A DNA stretch of 64,000 nt from positions 1,984,001-2,048,000 of the forward strand of contig JAJFZO010000407.1 of NCBI GenBank assembly GCA_021397835.1, read 5' to 3'. This stretch comes from Moringa oleifera. Taxonomy: Eukaryota > Streptophyta > Magnoliopsida > Brassicales > Moringaceae. A program made the position numbers and the translations under genes. The notes below the pieces were generated by a model. The model was not told the origin of the DNA, did not search any database, and saw only the letters and a program-made list of their open reading frames with translations. Shown piece after piece: positions 12,109-25,137 of this stretch (position 1 is the first letter of the stretch; every line of letters begins with the position of its first letter).

Positions 12109-13738
12109 TTATGGCTGCTGGCTTCCCCTGTAAGGTATTGGTATGGCCTTCAACGGGACAGCTTTCCTAAGCGTTATGCCCATCCTCTCCGTCATATCCA
12201 TGTCCTCAGGCTTAAGTCCATCGGCCAACACCCAATCGAACGAGTGCAGAAGCGACCCTAGCGCCAGTGGCAGAACCCGAGAAGCAAGTGGCATCGCCGG
12301 GCACATTCTCCTGCCAGACCCAAACGGTATAAACTCGAAATGGTGACCCTTATAGTCCGCCATGTTTGCCTCCAAGAACCTCTCTGGCTTGAACACTAAA
12401 GGGTCCTTCCATGTCTTCGGGTCTCGCTCGATTGCCCAAACGTTGACTAGAATTTGAGTTTCTTTGGGGATGTAGTAGCCGAGCATCTTGCAGGAATTCA
12501 TGGCCATGTGTGGGACTAAGAATGGTAGAGGTGGGTGAAGCCTTAGGGTTTCTTTGATGACTGCTTTTAAGTACGGTAGGTTTTCGATGTGCTCCTCTTC
12601 TAGCTTCTGGTTAGGGTTTATGGTGATCCTCAGCTCAGCTTGGACTCGTTTCAGTGCTTTCGGGTTGTGAAGAAGCTCCGCCATTGCCCACTCCAAGGTG
12701 CTTGTTGTTGTGTCAGTCCCTGCTGTGAACATCTCCTGATAAAACAGAAGGGAACCCAATAAGTTAAAACACAAACCCCTTGTTTGTTTCTATAGAAAAA
12801 TTCGGCAGGGAAAAGGGCTTTACGAAGACGATAACGTTGATCGTTCTGGAAGAAAACCTAGAGGGCTCCTCCACGCCGTCGCCCCGAAACTCCAAAAGCA
12901 CGTCGAGAAAATCTTTTCTTTTTTCTTCATGATTATGTTCGTTTTCCATGCTCTCCATCCTCTCTTTGATGAAGCCTCCTGCAATTTCAAAGGCTCGTTC
13001 AACATGGAACTGGGTCTTCCTCCTTATGCTCTGAGGGTCAAGCCACCTAAGAATCGGCAAGAAATCGGCCATGTTTGGCTTTCCGGCCAACTCCATGACC
13101 TTACCTGCATGGTTAAAGAACCTAGCTCCTCTCTCTGAATTCGGCTCCAACAAGTCCTTGGAGAACATAAGATTTCCGATCAGATTAAAAGCCATTAAGA
13201 AAAAGAATCTCCCGACGTCAATGGCTTTCGTGCCATTACCACTCGCATCTTCTATGAACTGCACCATCTGGTCTATGCACCTTCGACGTACTCCTTTCAT
13301 GGCGTCCAGCCGGCTAGTCACGAAGAACTCCGTCGTGCACAGCCGCCTCAGCATCCGCCAATGGGGTCCGTACTGGGCAGTAATAAGAGACCCTTCGTTA
13401 CCGTAGTCGCCTTTCATGGCCTCGTAGATTTTTCTCCCGGCGAGCACCACGTCGTGGTTCTTAAACATCTCTCGAGCCACTTCGCTGGAAGAGATCACTA
13501 CGGTGCTCATGGAGCCCAGCCAAAGAGTCATGATGGGTCCATGTTTACGAGCTAGTCTGTCAAATGACTCGTGAGGAGCCCAACCCAACTGGAAAATATT
13601 ACCGACCACCGGCCACCACCTCGGCCCCGGTGGCAGTTGCCCTTGCTCTTCGAACCGACGGTGGCGACGCTCCGTCACCATCGCCCAAGCAACCCATAGC
13701 AAAACGGCAAACACTAACCCCAAAAGCTCACAATCCAT
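12109..13738 (-). CDS. Cytochrome P450, CYP76 family (CYP76G1-like)
   Basis: Two exons, 13738-12824 and 12735-12109, with an 87-bp phase-0 intron (GTAAAG...TCAG), give 513 residues. I chose ATG 13738 (MDCELLGLVFAVLL): it begins the hydrophobic anchor, as in the neighbouring P450, and a TATA-like motif at 13788-13796 would fall inside the coding region of the longer in-frame start at 13822. Motifs in order: hinge LPPGPRWWP, I-helix AGTDTT (310-315), ETLR (367-370), PERF and heme loop FGSGRRMCPA with Cys at 450. The usual Gly two positions after the Cys is Ala here, a variation I recall in CYP76G-type proteins. The stretch from NIFQLG to ADFLPILRWLDPQ resembles Arabidopsis CYP76G1. Substrate unknown. 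It differs markedly from the CYP76A-like neighbour, so the pair is an old tandem duplication or two ancient subfamily members kept side by side. Confidence 0.9.
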
Positions 13739-13787
13739 TAATCTCTCTATAACTATCGCCTGTTTCATTCGTTTCACAGACGGTTCC

Positions 13788-13796
13788 ATTTTATAG
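13788..13796 (-). promoter_or_regulatory. Candidate TATA box of the CYP76G-like gene
   Basis: CTATAAAAT on the minus strand lies 50-58 bases upstream of the ATG at 13738. It supports that start over the in-frame ATGs further upstream (13822, 13789), which lie upstream of or overlap the motif. Confidence 0.45.
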
Positions 13797-14681
13797 TAAA
13801 GGAGGTGAAGCCATGCAAACACCTGGCAAGTTCAAACATTCTGTCTTCTTTCGCAGAGAATCTCCATAGAACTCAGAAAACTCTGTCGTTTTGGCCTGTA
13901 GCTTCAACTTGAAATTAAAATATCAATATTGGATAAGGGACCAAGCTTAATCAAATTTTCTAATTAAATTATGTCATTAATAAAATCTGCTCTGATAGTG
14001 TTCGTTAATAACTGCCAAATTAATTTCTTTTCACTAAACAAATTTCTGAGATATTATTCGTATCCGATCTTTCACAGGAAAAAAAACACAAGAAGAGGAT
14101 GATGGAGAAAGAATATCTCTTTACATTACAAACCAACAACAAGAAGAGTACAGTCCCTCATTCGTAAATTAGTGCAATTAAAAACGTAATTATACATTAG
14201 ATTATCGTTTTCCCGTGATTTAAATTATAGTATTTCAGTGACTCATGCCCTTAAATTTCAAGGAATTACTTGTTCGCGATGTTTTTTTTTGTTGTTAAAA
14301 TTTTTCTTGAAAAATAATAGCTTAAATATAATTTTTTTCTCAAATTTAATCAATTTTGATTAGTAAATTATTTTAAATTGTTTTTTAAAATTTTGATACA
14401 GTATAAAATTAATTAAAAATTTGAAAATTTTATAATAATAGGCTCATTTTTTTACATCTATGCAAAATTTCAGCTCGGATAATTTAGTTGTTGCCATTTA
14501 TATGATTTTGATTTTGATATTAAGGTGATTACTATATTGCCATGATTATGAAATCAATCGGACAAATTAAGCACGGTCCCCTTTACGATGACCTAATTAA
14601 TTACATCACACTCTCTAATGGATTTAATTTGGTCCCCGCAATTATACTAAGCTAGATTAATATATATTGGTGCTTTGATTG

Positions 14682-14708
14682 ATATATATATATATATATA
14701 TATATATT
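14682..14708. repeat. (AT)n microsatellite
   Basis: An uninterrupted alternating A/T run of about 27 bases in intergenic DNA upstream of KDTA. It is likely to vary in length between individuals. Confidence 0.85.
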
Positions 14709-15454
14709 CAAAGAAAGATAGCCAATTACATCATTCTCGACGTATGAATTTTAGGATTTTTGCTTGGTCCCGGAACTAGCTTTTTTGATGAATTAATAGA
14801 TAAACCCCATTTTGTGCTTTTAACTGGGAATGATTATTTTCGGAGGATAATATAATGTTTTGATTGGGTATGGCATTAAACTATTAAATTACTTTGGATA
14901 TACATAATATTTATGAAGTTTGCGTGGTCCTCTTTCTTCGATAGAAAATATATTGATTTTTTGTTTTGGGGATTAATCTTACGTTGTCTCAGCACTAATT
15001 ACGTCGCTTTCCACAGATAATTTTTGTGGGATTCATATGGTCCCGAGACATAGTTGATTGAAAATTTATTAATTTAATTTTAGTATCAAAAAAATTACGT
15101 ATCGGTAAATTCAAACACATAATTTTTATAAAATTTACATGATCCCACATTTTTGACAAAAAATTCTTAATTTGATATTTAGTCGACTTTTCATTAATTA
15201 TATATTAACTATGATTTGGTCGATGATATCGGGGATATCTAGCTCTAGCTTGATCCAACCAGGTCATGACATCACTCTGCGCATTAAGCCCAATTTAGTA
15301 TTTACTAGGGCTTAATCATGTGGACCAAGTCCACCATAAGTCTCTGTTGTTTGGTATTAAGTCCGTTCTACTCTGCAACTTCATAGATAAGAGAAGATCT
15401 CCCATGTGACTTGTGAAAAATAAAGACAATTATGCTTATATTTGATTATGTTAT

Positions 15455-15730
15455 GATTTGTTTGGAAAAAAATATTTTATAGATAATTATTAATTTTTAA
15501 AAATTTATTAGATTGATTAATAATTACAATAATATCATTAATGAATTATATTTTCCCTAAAAGTTAAAAAACAAAACAAAAACAATCTTAACATATTTCT
15601 TATTTCTTATTTTTACAACTAAAATATAAAAACTGTTTTTAGAATTAAATTTCATAAAATGATTTTATCAATTTATTTTATTTTATTTTAAAAATAAAAA
15701 ACTATTTTAAAAAATAAAAATCAAACAGGC
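15455..15730. repeat. AT-rich dispersed repeat, copy A
   Basis: It shares an ordered series of blocks with 48710-49050: a segment like ATTGATTAATAATTACAATA, then a segment containing TTTCTTATTTTT, then TTATTTTA...AAAAATCAAA at the end. The order and spacing match better than AT-richness alone would predict, which suggests two diverged copies of one non-autonomous element. Ends and target duplications are not clear. Confidence 0.35.
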
Positions 15731-16828
15731 TTTATATTTCTAAATAACTTATGATTTTAGAGTCTTTAAAAATGTGTAGTGTTCTTTATAAAAAGTATTT
15801 TACTGATTTGAGCATCAAATTTAAAAAAAAAATATTTCACAACCTAAATCCAATAATTCTTGTAAAAATAGATAATTTTATTTATTAATTAAAAAATTAC
15901 GATAATTAAAAGTTTGTGATATTATCAATTTTATTGAAATAAAAAAAGTCCACTAAAAGAGATCTACCATACCAATAAAAGAATTATTAAAACGAAACAA
16001 ATTATGTTGTTTAATTCAAAGATAATAATAAGTATACGAGTATAATTATATAATAAAATGAGAGTCACATGCTTTCTTTTTTTTTTTTTTCATGATCATC
16101 CATCTTGAATTTGATCTCGGAGCCTTGATGACAGAGTTGATCTTCCTTTAGCTGCATGTCTTCATTTATTTAGTTGAAAAAAATATTTAAATTGACTTTT
16201 AGTAATTTTGAAAAGATTCAAATTAACTTTAAATATAATTTATAAATTAATTTTTAGGTATCATTGAACTGAATTTTTAAAACTGTTATACATAAAGAAA
16301 AAGAAAAATCGTATATCGATATGATATCATTTGTGTTGATGTTTTTAAAAAATATTTATATATAGTAATTAAAATAAATAAATAAAATTAGATCAATTCT
16401 GGATTCTTTGCTATATGATATTTTGTTTTATTTATTTTTATTAGTATAAATATTTATAAAAATGATTTATTTTGCCTTTTTTTTTTTAAGTCAACATATA
16501 AAATAGATCAAATGCTGATCCTTTAAAATGGTATAGCATCATACTTTCACCAATTCAATGGGCTTGTAAGTCGACGTAAGAACAGCTACTTGGCCAGTAG
16601 TTTTTTTTTTGTTATTAAAAAAATGGTAGAGTAAATAAAAAAAAAAAAGATAAAAAAGATAATGGGCTTATTTGGCATCCAGATCCATTACTGGAGTCCA
16701 TCAAGCAGGCTCCTGCTTGCGAAGCTTCCTGCATGATCCAAGCAACCAAGACGGGAGAGCCCAAGTTCGATCTTCTGTGCACTCGCACGGCACGCTACAC
16801 TCGAAGAGGAAGAAGAAGAAAAAGAGAA

Positions 16829-19800
16829 ATGGCGACCGTTACTGGTGATGGTGCGATGAAAGGGATGCTGCTGTACAAGGTATACAGGGCATTGAGTTAC
16901 TGCCTATCGCCGTTGCTACACCTGCACCTACGGTGGCGCAAACTCCGAGGTCTCGAGCATCCTCGCCGCTGGCCTGAGCGCTTGGGCCGCCCTTCCCTTT
17001 CCCGCCCCCCCGGTCCTCTCCTCTGGTTACATGCTGTCTCTTTAGGTCCTTATTTACAATTGTATATGCATAAGCTAATACATATTTGTAGGTATTCGTG
17101 TGTGCATGCGTGATTTCCTATGGTTCTCGATTTATTTTTTACTAGCATTCCAGTGAAGCATTAAGATTTTTTTTTTTTTAATAGTTCTTGATATTGTGCT
17201 TGGTTTCTTAATTTGTAATCCAGGCGAGGGAATGGCAGCGATTCCTGTGGTCAAACACTGCAATCACTCTATGCCTGATTGGGCATTTTTAATGACAACC
17301 ACGACGCTATCTGCATTGTAAGACAATATGTATGCTGTCGTCTTCTTCTTCTTCTTTTTTTTTTTTTTTGGAACGTTTTAAGTTCCATTAGAAAAATCCT
17401 TGTCACTGAAGCTTGTATTTATGACAATGTTTATGGAAAAGTCAAGGCTTTGTTCTTTGTAGTAATGTAAAAGACCACAGTTGTGCTGTTGTGATATTAG
17501 AAAGAGGTATCCCACTATCTAGACAAGTTATAGATGTTTCTTTTTAAATCATGAGTTAATAGGACATGTTTACTATAAAATACTGCAAATCGTAATTTTA
17601 CCTGGGAACATAAGCAGCAAGGGAAGAACCAGAGAATGCTCCAGTATCTACCTTATAATTATTGGGAGCATTGATCTGTTTATCATTTTCATTTATTTTA
17701 TCCTATTTGGTGCAGTGAAGTGATAAAGAATCGGCTTCCAGGCGGTGTCATATATCAGGTACTTGTCTGGTGATATTTTCTTTTGGTATTTGTATTAGAT
17801 TTTAAACAACATCTAACTTTCTTTGTCACTGCCACCCTCTTCATTTGATTTGTAGCTTAGATGTTAACAATTGTGATGATTCTCAATTTATTTGTCAGTT
17901 GAGATTACTAGTATACATGGGATGTTTTGAAGAGTAGCATCCGGAGTCTTGTGCTTGGAAAGATCTATTCTGCTGCTGTCAAAATCTGTAATACTGCACC
18001 CTCTAAGAATTGTATCTGGTTTGTAATATATTTCAAACAGTCAGGGTCTGTGCTGTCAAATGTAGTAACTCAGGAAGTACTGTTGAGTTGACTTGAATGT
18101 TACTATAGTAATATTACTTATCGATGAAAGCATTTGCCTGTAATACCTTTTGCTGTCATGTTTTTCTTTTTCTTCTTTTGTCAACATAATGAATCAAACC
18201 ATTTGTATAATCAAAGTTGGTTGTTTGTGTTAGCACAGAGTTGATCTTCCTTCTATCAGAATTGCATGCGGCTCTAGTGGGGTGGTAAGCAGATAGGGGC
18301 TTTCTTCTGGTTGCCTTTAAAAATGTTATTGTTGTTTTTTGTCTTCCATTTTTTGGTGATTCTTTATTTTTGCATCTTTCTGAGTTTAAAAGTGTGAAAG
18401 TACTGACAGAACTTCAATGTATATTTCTCCATATTTCAAGTGGAAATAGTTTTAGAATTTCTTACAATGTACTATGATTTTGCATTGAACCAGTTTGCCC
18501 CACTTGATACCCCCAATGCTATAGACTCCTTCCTCAGATATTGGAAGCCGAATGCAATCATCATAATGGAGAATGAACTATGGCCTAATCTTATTATGGG
18601 TGCTTCAAGCTTTAGTGTAAGTGAGTCTTTCTTGTTGATGTGTGTTCAAATTTTGGTTGCGTACTTCTGGTGAAAAAAAATGATAAGTAGTTCTGGATAA
18701 GTGCTTTAAGCATGGAAGCCCACACAATGTTGTTCCTGTTTGATTCAGACTAATTTCTTAAAGCAACCTGTTAAGCTAAATTGACAGGTTATTTTATCTG
18801 TATGCATGTAATGTTGATCTTGCATGGTTATGATTCATCTGCTTGTATACAACATACTCTTTCCTCTTCCCTCAACCCCTTAAGCTACAGATGTTTGTGT
18901 CTCTGTTTGCGTCTATATGTTTTGGGTCTTGTTGCTTTTCATTTTGGTGTTTTATAAAGGTAAGATTTCACATTATTTATACCGACTCCTACTCTTCAGA
19001 TTCCACTGGCGTTGTTAAATGCTCGGATGTCAACAAAATCCTTTAAACTATGGTCACAACCAGTTTTTCTTCCACTGATCTCATTATTACTGTCAAAATT
19101 TTCTTTGATTATCCCATTGGTATGTTGTCCCCAACAATTTACATATAAGTAATTTGTGTATTCTCCTCTCTTGTCATTGATCTTGTTGCATGCCACAGAG
19201 TACTGTGCAAGCAATTCACTTTCAGTTACTGCAAGCCCCACCCTTTATCATCAACTTCTCTGGTGATTTGAAATATGGTATGCTGATTAATTTCATAGGA
19301 ATTTTCCTCTAATAATGTTATATATGTTGAAGCTAAAAGTTCTCACTAAATTCACCCTACACTACAGATTTTTGATAATGTTCATTTTTCTTTTTCCCTG
19401 CTTGGTAATATAACTAGTCTCATTATTGCATGGCCTATCAAAATTCTGTTGCCACCTTCTTTGTTTCTTTTATTTCATTTTGATTTTTTTATAATGCACT
19501 AGTCGTTGGAGAAATAAATATGTCTGCCCTAATCTGGCTTTTCATTCTTTGCTTTTAGTGGTAAATGAATATGATGTTTCTGAGGGATATTTAGGAAGTA
19601 TAGAAGAGTTGAAAGCTCAACTTGCCCACAGAAAGGTTTGGCTTGCTGCTTCATTGCATAGGGGTGAAGAAGAAGGTCAGCCTCCTTCGTTGCTCAATTT
19701 TTTCCCTTATTATGTTTATCAGTAGTTTACACAGAGGCTTCATGACATACTGTCATTTTGGATTCTGAGAGCTTGATATGACGTAACTTCTCACCTCAAT

Positions 19801-22800
19801 TGTTAGGATATTCCTGGCTTTGTCTTCCTTCTATAGCTTGTAGCTTGTATGCAATCATAACTAGAATTTGTTGGTGTTTCTAGTCCATAAATGTATGACT
19901 TAAATCTATCTTGGAGGAAGTGCTCAAAAAATAATCCGTGGCAATATTAGTGTTAATAACTATCTTTTGGAGCTTTCTTGATTACTTTTGTGTGAGTTAT
20001 ATTCATCTCGGATGAAGTTCCCAAAACATTATCTGGTGCAACAAAAAGTGTTTATAACTACTTTTGTGTATGTGTTCTATTTTTCATGTGACTTATATTT
20101 GTCTTGGATAAAGTGCTCACAAGTATTATTTGCAGCAATATTAGGGGTTCATAATGTGCTTGTGCAGCTGCACCCCAATGTTGTCACTGTTATTGTGCCT
20201 CGACATCCACAACATGGACAAGAGATTGCTCAAGTATGGTCCTGATTTTATTCTTTTTCATTCCCTAGCATTATTGTACTATCGGATAATCTGTGTGTTT
20301 GTATTGTGCATGCATGGGAATGTGTATATCTTTGTAATTGCTTTAATAGGACTTCTCTGTCTCTTCAGGACATCTTTCTGTAAATGAGGATGAACTTATA
20401 GATCTTGTGGAGCTCCTATGTTGTTTTTAACATACTCCACTGGGGTGGCACTCCCTTGGGGCTTGGTGCTTATGTGAAAGAAAATTTTCATATAACAGAA
20501 AAAATTATTTTCACTCTCTTTGCCAGCTATATTTGAATTCTCAAATTACCAGTCAACGGCGTGGTCAACTCTGTGACTGTGCTGAAGCACTTAAATGTTA
20601 CGTGACATTTGTGTCTTAAAGTATTTAAAAGACAACTATCTCCTCTAAATGGCAGGGGAGGGCAGGGGAGAGAGTTGCTTGCGACTTTTAAGGGCTTTGC
20701 AACTTGTTTCTACTGTGTTAATAACTTCTAGTATCAAAGTGTTCCCTCTTAAAATGCAACTTAGAGAACTTGTTTCCAAGTCACTTAATTATGTTGTTCC
20801 AATTTGTTTATTGGATTTTTTCTCATTGCTGGTATAAGGCTAACTTTCTTCTATATAAACATTCTTTCCCGGTGAAATGAAAATAAGTGATGATAGACTT
20901 TGTTCTCGTACTTGGCTTTTAATGCATGAGCTTGACATTGCTGGTCGATATTGTCATATGAAATAGTTTGATGTCACAATTAATGGGACAGTTTCAAACT
21001 TGGGAATCAACTAAGGTAGATATATTTAACAGTTAAAATAGAAAAAGATAGAACCAAAGATCTGTGTAAGATAAACTAGGTTGCTCTATCATCATAACAC
21101 TAATTTAATGTGACAAATGGTTGGGAATTAACTGTAGTTGCTGGATACCTGTATATGATCCATGAATTCATGATTTAGATAATATGATGAATTACTTCCA
21201 TCCCAGCATCCTTGGTGCTTTGTGTTAATGGGTCTTTTGTTATTCGCTTTGAAATAGCTTCCCTGTTGCATGACCTAGAATATATTTCTGGTACTGAGCT
21301 CCACCAGAATTCACTGACTGTATCATTGGGTTTACCATCATTATGCAGGTCTTTTAACACGCCTTTTTAGTGCAGGAATTGCGGAAAAGAGGGCAAAAGA
21401 TAGCTGTGAGATCTCAACAAGAAAAGCTCATGCCGGACAGAAATATATATGTAGTAGATACATTAGGTCTGCAGTTTCCTTTTCTTTTCTTCCCAACTTT
21501 TCCCTGAATTCTGCATTTATACTTTTTTGTTTGTTTGACTCTAAACTTCTCTGACTACATTGTCTTATTGAATACCTTTTCTGGCTTCCTAGCTCCCGCT
21601 TGACCTTCATTATTACTTCAACTGTTTGTTGTTATTGACAACAAAGTCGACGTGTAAAAGAATTGACACAATTGGTTGATTCCAAATTTTTTTTAAGTAA
21701 TGGATGTACTAATGGAAGAGGAGTTGCATGGGCAATTCCTGTATCCATACCGTAAAATTTTCTGGCCAATATACATAGAAAAGATCTCCAGAAGTCCACA
21801 AAATAAATAAATGTTGCTATTAGACCAAATTGAGGAGCAAAAATATTTGGAAAAAAGATGTTCCTCATTAATATCATCATGACTCTCAAAGTCGCGGGCA
21901 GTAACAATACCAAACCAAATACGAGTATTGGGGTCTTGAGCTAACCTTTCTTTTTAGTTTCACATACTGGAAACAATATGTTGGTCTTGTTTTTTCTTTT
22001 TTGGTGGTTTTTGGGGGGAGACACGGGAGGTGGGAAGGTTACAACAGTTGCCTTTCTTCCCTTAAATTTTTGCTGCTGCATCATGTTACGCATATCCTGG
22101 TAAGTAAACAGGCCAGGGGGGAAATTGTTCAAGGTGCTACTACAACAAGAAACTAAATAATTCGTTACTCATTGAATTATGCTTATACTGCATGAAAGCA
22201 AATACATATTCCACATTTTCCTCTTAACAACTGGCTCATTTGTCAAGTACAAAGAGTTCTGTTTATGCCTTGCAGCCAAAGGAACATTTAAATATTTTGT
22301 TTTAGAATGTAGTAGGAGATGCATGAATATGAGATTTCTCTTAATTGGTAATAGTCAGATCAAACCTATTGCTTGTGGCTGATGAGGGGAATTCATGTAC
22401 GACTTCCCATATTGAGGGGATTGGTTACTCTTTGATGGGTATCAACTTGGATACTCCATGATTAGTTTGACATTCTTAGGTTTGGGAAGACTGGCAGAAA
22501 TTTAGGCATCTGTAACAATAAAACAATATTGAAACTTACTGTCCTTTTGGCCAGTTATTCTTAATACATCAAACCTTACAAGGGCAAACTTTTTGGGAAT
22601 ATTTGTTCACTAATCTTGCTATATCTGTTTTCAACTTTGTAGGTGAATTGAGAGACTTCTACAAGCTAACTCCTATAGCTGTAATTGGCGGTTCTTTTTT
22701 CCCCGGTTTAGCTGGTCATAACATATCAGAAGCTGCTGCTGCTGGCTGTGCTATTGTGACTGGTATGCGTGCGAGCATATGTTGTGATACACCTTAGTTG

Positions 22801-23876
22801 TTAGACATGTTATTAACATATTATCTATTGGACTTCATTGTTTGGCTAATTCCAGGTTATCATGTTGGGCATTTCTCACACATGGTGCGACAAATGCAAA
22901 AATTAAACCCTTTGTCAGTTCTGCAGGTTTGAAGAAGCTTTTCAATTTTAATATGTTACTATCTTTTCAAAAAATGATATATTTTAAAGTGATCATCTTT
23001 CAAAATGTTTTGTGATTCTTTAGCAAACTGAAGTATATTTTTGAACAAAGTGACATGATGACTGTAATTGTGAGCATGGAAGACCTGGATATGCTTCTAC
23101 CATTCAGTACACTTTGCATGCAGTTAATGCTCTCAAACCTTTAGCCCATGTGCTCATTAAGCCAAGACATATGATTTAACCAAGTAATGGCCTCTTCATA
23201 ACAGGCTGTAAACAAAAGAAAAATTACCAGTTTGTGGTATTGGGCCAAGTAAAGCGACTTCGGTCGTTAGATCTATTTGTTCAAGATCAGTTTGTAATAG
23301 TGTCACAAGTGGGCTTTTCCTTTATTTGGGTGGTCTCCAAACTGTGGGCCTTGGATAGAAGTAATTTACGTGGATGGATTCCTTTTGTTTACTGGTGTTA
23401 TAGGGATGGCAGATCTAGATCGACAGCTGATGACACATTAAAGTGGTCCTGTTCTTCAGTTGCCTTTGGGCTCAAAAGGCTTGAACCTAGAGTACTCTTG
23501 CATTACATTCTTTATGGTTTAGTATTATATTTTCATACTTCTTAACTTTCTCGCTCTCTAGCTTGCAATTGTGAATTGATAATTAGATTATTGCAAATCC
23601 AAGAAAAATATCTTATTGGCTAGAAAATTGCATCAAGCAGGAGGGTAGTTTAGTGGTTCAATATTAAAATGGCAGTTTTTTTCATGATGTTTGCAGGTGT
23701 CTGGGAAATTAGAGCTTGAAGAAGCTGTGAAGGAGCTTTTTAGTGATTCTGAAGCCCTGAAAGCACGGCAAGCAGCTGCAAGAGAAGCATCTCATGCTCT
23801 TTCCAGTGGTACTGTTAGAAATGTTTGGAATCTGCTGAATTTCCATGTTTTCAGGAAGGCTTTGTTTAGAATATAA
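16829..23876 (+). CDS. KDTA: Kdo transferase (WaaA/KdtA family, GT30), plant KDTA
   Basis: Twelve exons: 16829-17045, 17224-17317, 17716-17758, 18494-18616, 19000-19119, 19199-19277, 19559-19675, 20136-20233, 21376-21466, 22643-22762, 22856-22926, 23697-23876. All introns are GT-AG and the frame closes to 450 residues. The enzyme transfers 3-deoxy-D-manno-octulosonate from CMP-Kdo to a lipid A precursor in bacteria; the Arabidopsis homologue is mitochondrial. The N-terminus has a hydrophobic anchor (about 13-30) followed by an Arg-rich stretch ([18 protein letters not shown]), matching the bacterial layout. HAVSLGEG at 68-75 carries the catalytic-base Glu (E74). [37 protein letters not shown] and the SEAAAAG loop follow in the bacterial order. 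ATG 16829 gives a sensible start. Intron 8 carries a LINE 3' relic. Why plants keep this pathway is not established. Confidence 0.93.
20375..20490 (+). mobile_element. LINE 3'-end relic in KDTA intron 8
   Basis: Read on the + strand, about 20378-20430 encodes [17 protein letters not shown] followed by a stop. This parallels the C-terminal end of the 26-32 kb LINE (SFVNEEEFVKFIDVLIAR then stop, near 31820-31880). The sequences after both stops also match: GGGTGGCACTCCCTTGGGG here and GGGTGGCACCCCCTTGG at about 31904. This indicates a short, 5'-truncated copy of the same or a related LINE family. I could not find clear target duplications. Confidence 0.6.
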
Positions 23877-25137
23877 ATGAAGACTGGGATGCACTGCAAG
23901 TACATTTCAGGTGAAGCTTGCAGCTCTCTTTCACATTGAACCACTGTGATTATTGGCATCTATTCATCTGCACTGTACTTCAGCCGCCTAGATAAACCAG
24001 TCCGAGCTATTTCTTTTGAGTTACACCAAGCCATACAATTCGTACTGCGCTCCCTTTTTGGAGCATTTGCTTCTTTTCATATAAATTTAAGTTGGGAATC
24101 AACCTTTTGCCTACGGGAAACATTAGAGAATATATTGGTTTTGGAAAGCACAGTTGATTATTACCAACTGACTCTACATATGGCATCCAGGCATGACTGT
24201 CAATAAAGTAGAAAATAATTATGCAGGACAATTAGAATTAATATCTTAATTGTGAACGTTGTTTATTTCTCTGCACTATTTTCTTTATATCTACACCAAA
24301 AGTGATAACAATCACTTTGAAAGTAGCATTTTGTTTTTCTCCTTCTTCCTTTGCTCTCTTTTGTTTTGGTGCTCTCTAAAGTTATTGATTTCTTTCTTCT
24401 TTTCCTATTTCTTTTTTCTTTTTGCGTTTTGAAGCTCTATGTGCAATATAACTCATTTTGTATCCATTGGATGGTGTTAGTCTGCAGCAGCTTATCTCTG
24501 TTCAATCTTGGTTGGCCTTTGCTTCAGAATTGCATCCCTGCCTAATATTTCAAATGCAAAACATGTCTGCAGTGAAAGAGATCTGAAAATATAGAGGGTT
24601 AAATTTTCAAGCTTTCATATTTGCGTGGACAATGCATTTTTCAATCTGATACTCCTTGCCAGTCTATGAAAGTAATGTCAAATTTCGGTCATTGGTTTTT
24701 GTTTTAAATACTTTTCTCTTTTACCCGAACAAGAACCATTAGGAGAGGTTCTCAGGCACCAAATGTTAAAGAACATTTACATATTAAATTATGGATAGAA
24801 AAGCACTTGAACTGCGATGGTACAAGTGAGAAAGTTGCTTTGTGTTAAATCATGTATAGATCCTGTTAGTCCTTTTCTTGTCTTTTGGCTCTTCACTTGG
24901 TCTTGTAAATATGTCAGAAGCTTGTCCTTTAGGGCCCTTCAGCTTGTCATTGTAATTGATTTCCTATATGAGTGGACAATTAGAATTCATAACTGCCTTC
25001 TGTATCTTTCACTGACCAGTGATTTGGCAGGAAAAGTTGACTCGTTACTCTATTTAAATCTAAACAAGCAATTCGAAGACAAATGCATCAGTTACATAGA
25101 ACTGTTGCTGTTCAGTGCAGCTATTGTTGTTGCTCTA
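23877..25137. other. 3' flank of KDTA, no gene recognised
   Basis: T-rich, transcript-like sequence directly after the KDTA stop, probably including its 3' UTR. Small open frames at 24351-24545 and 24817-25146 show no conserved motif and I do not call them genes. Confidence 0.5.

Larger units (their letters stand above)
13797..16828. other. AT-rich intergenic DNA upstream of KDTA
   Basis: No protein-coding segment is recognised. It includes a long AT dinucleotide run (14682-14708) and an AT-rich block (about 15455-15730) that resembles 48710-49050. A T-run lies at about 16078-16090. The last 150 bases become GC-richer and purine-rich, probably the KDTA promoter and leader. Confidence 0.5.

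Noticed and set aside
13739..13822. Longer start for the CYP76G-like P450 at 13822
   Set aside because: It would put 28 extra residues before the membrane anchor and would place the TATA-like motif (13788-13796) inside the coding region.
16829..23876. Recent bacterial transfer for KDTA
   Set aside because: The gene has 12 exons with plant splice sites and host-like base composition. It is the plant orthologue known from Arabidopsis, so its bacterial ancestry is ancient.
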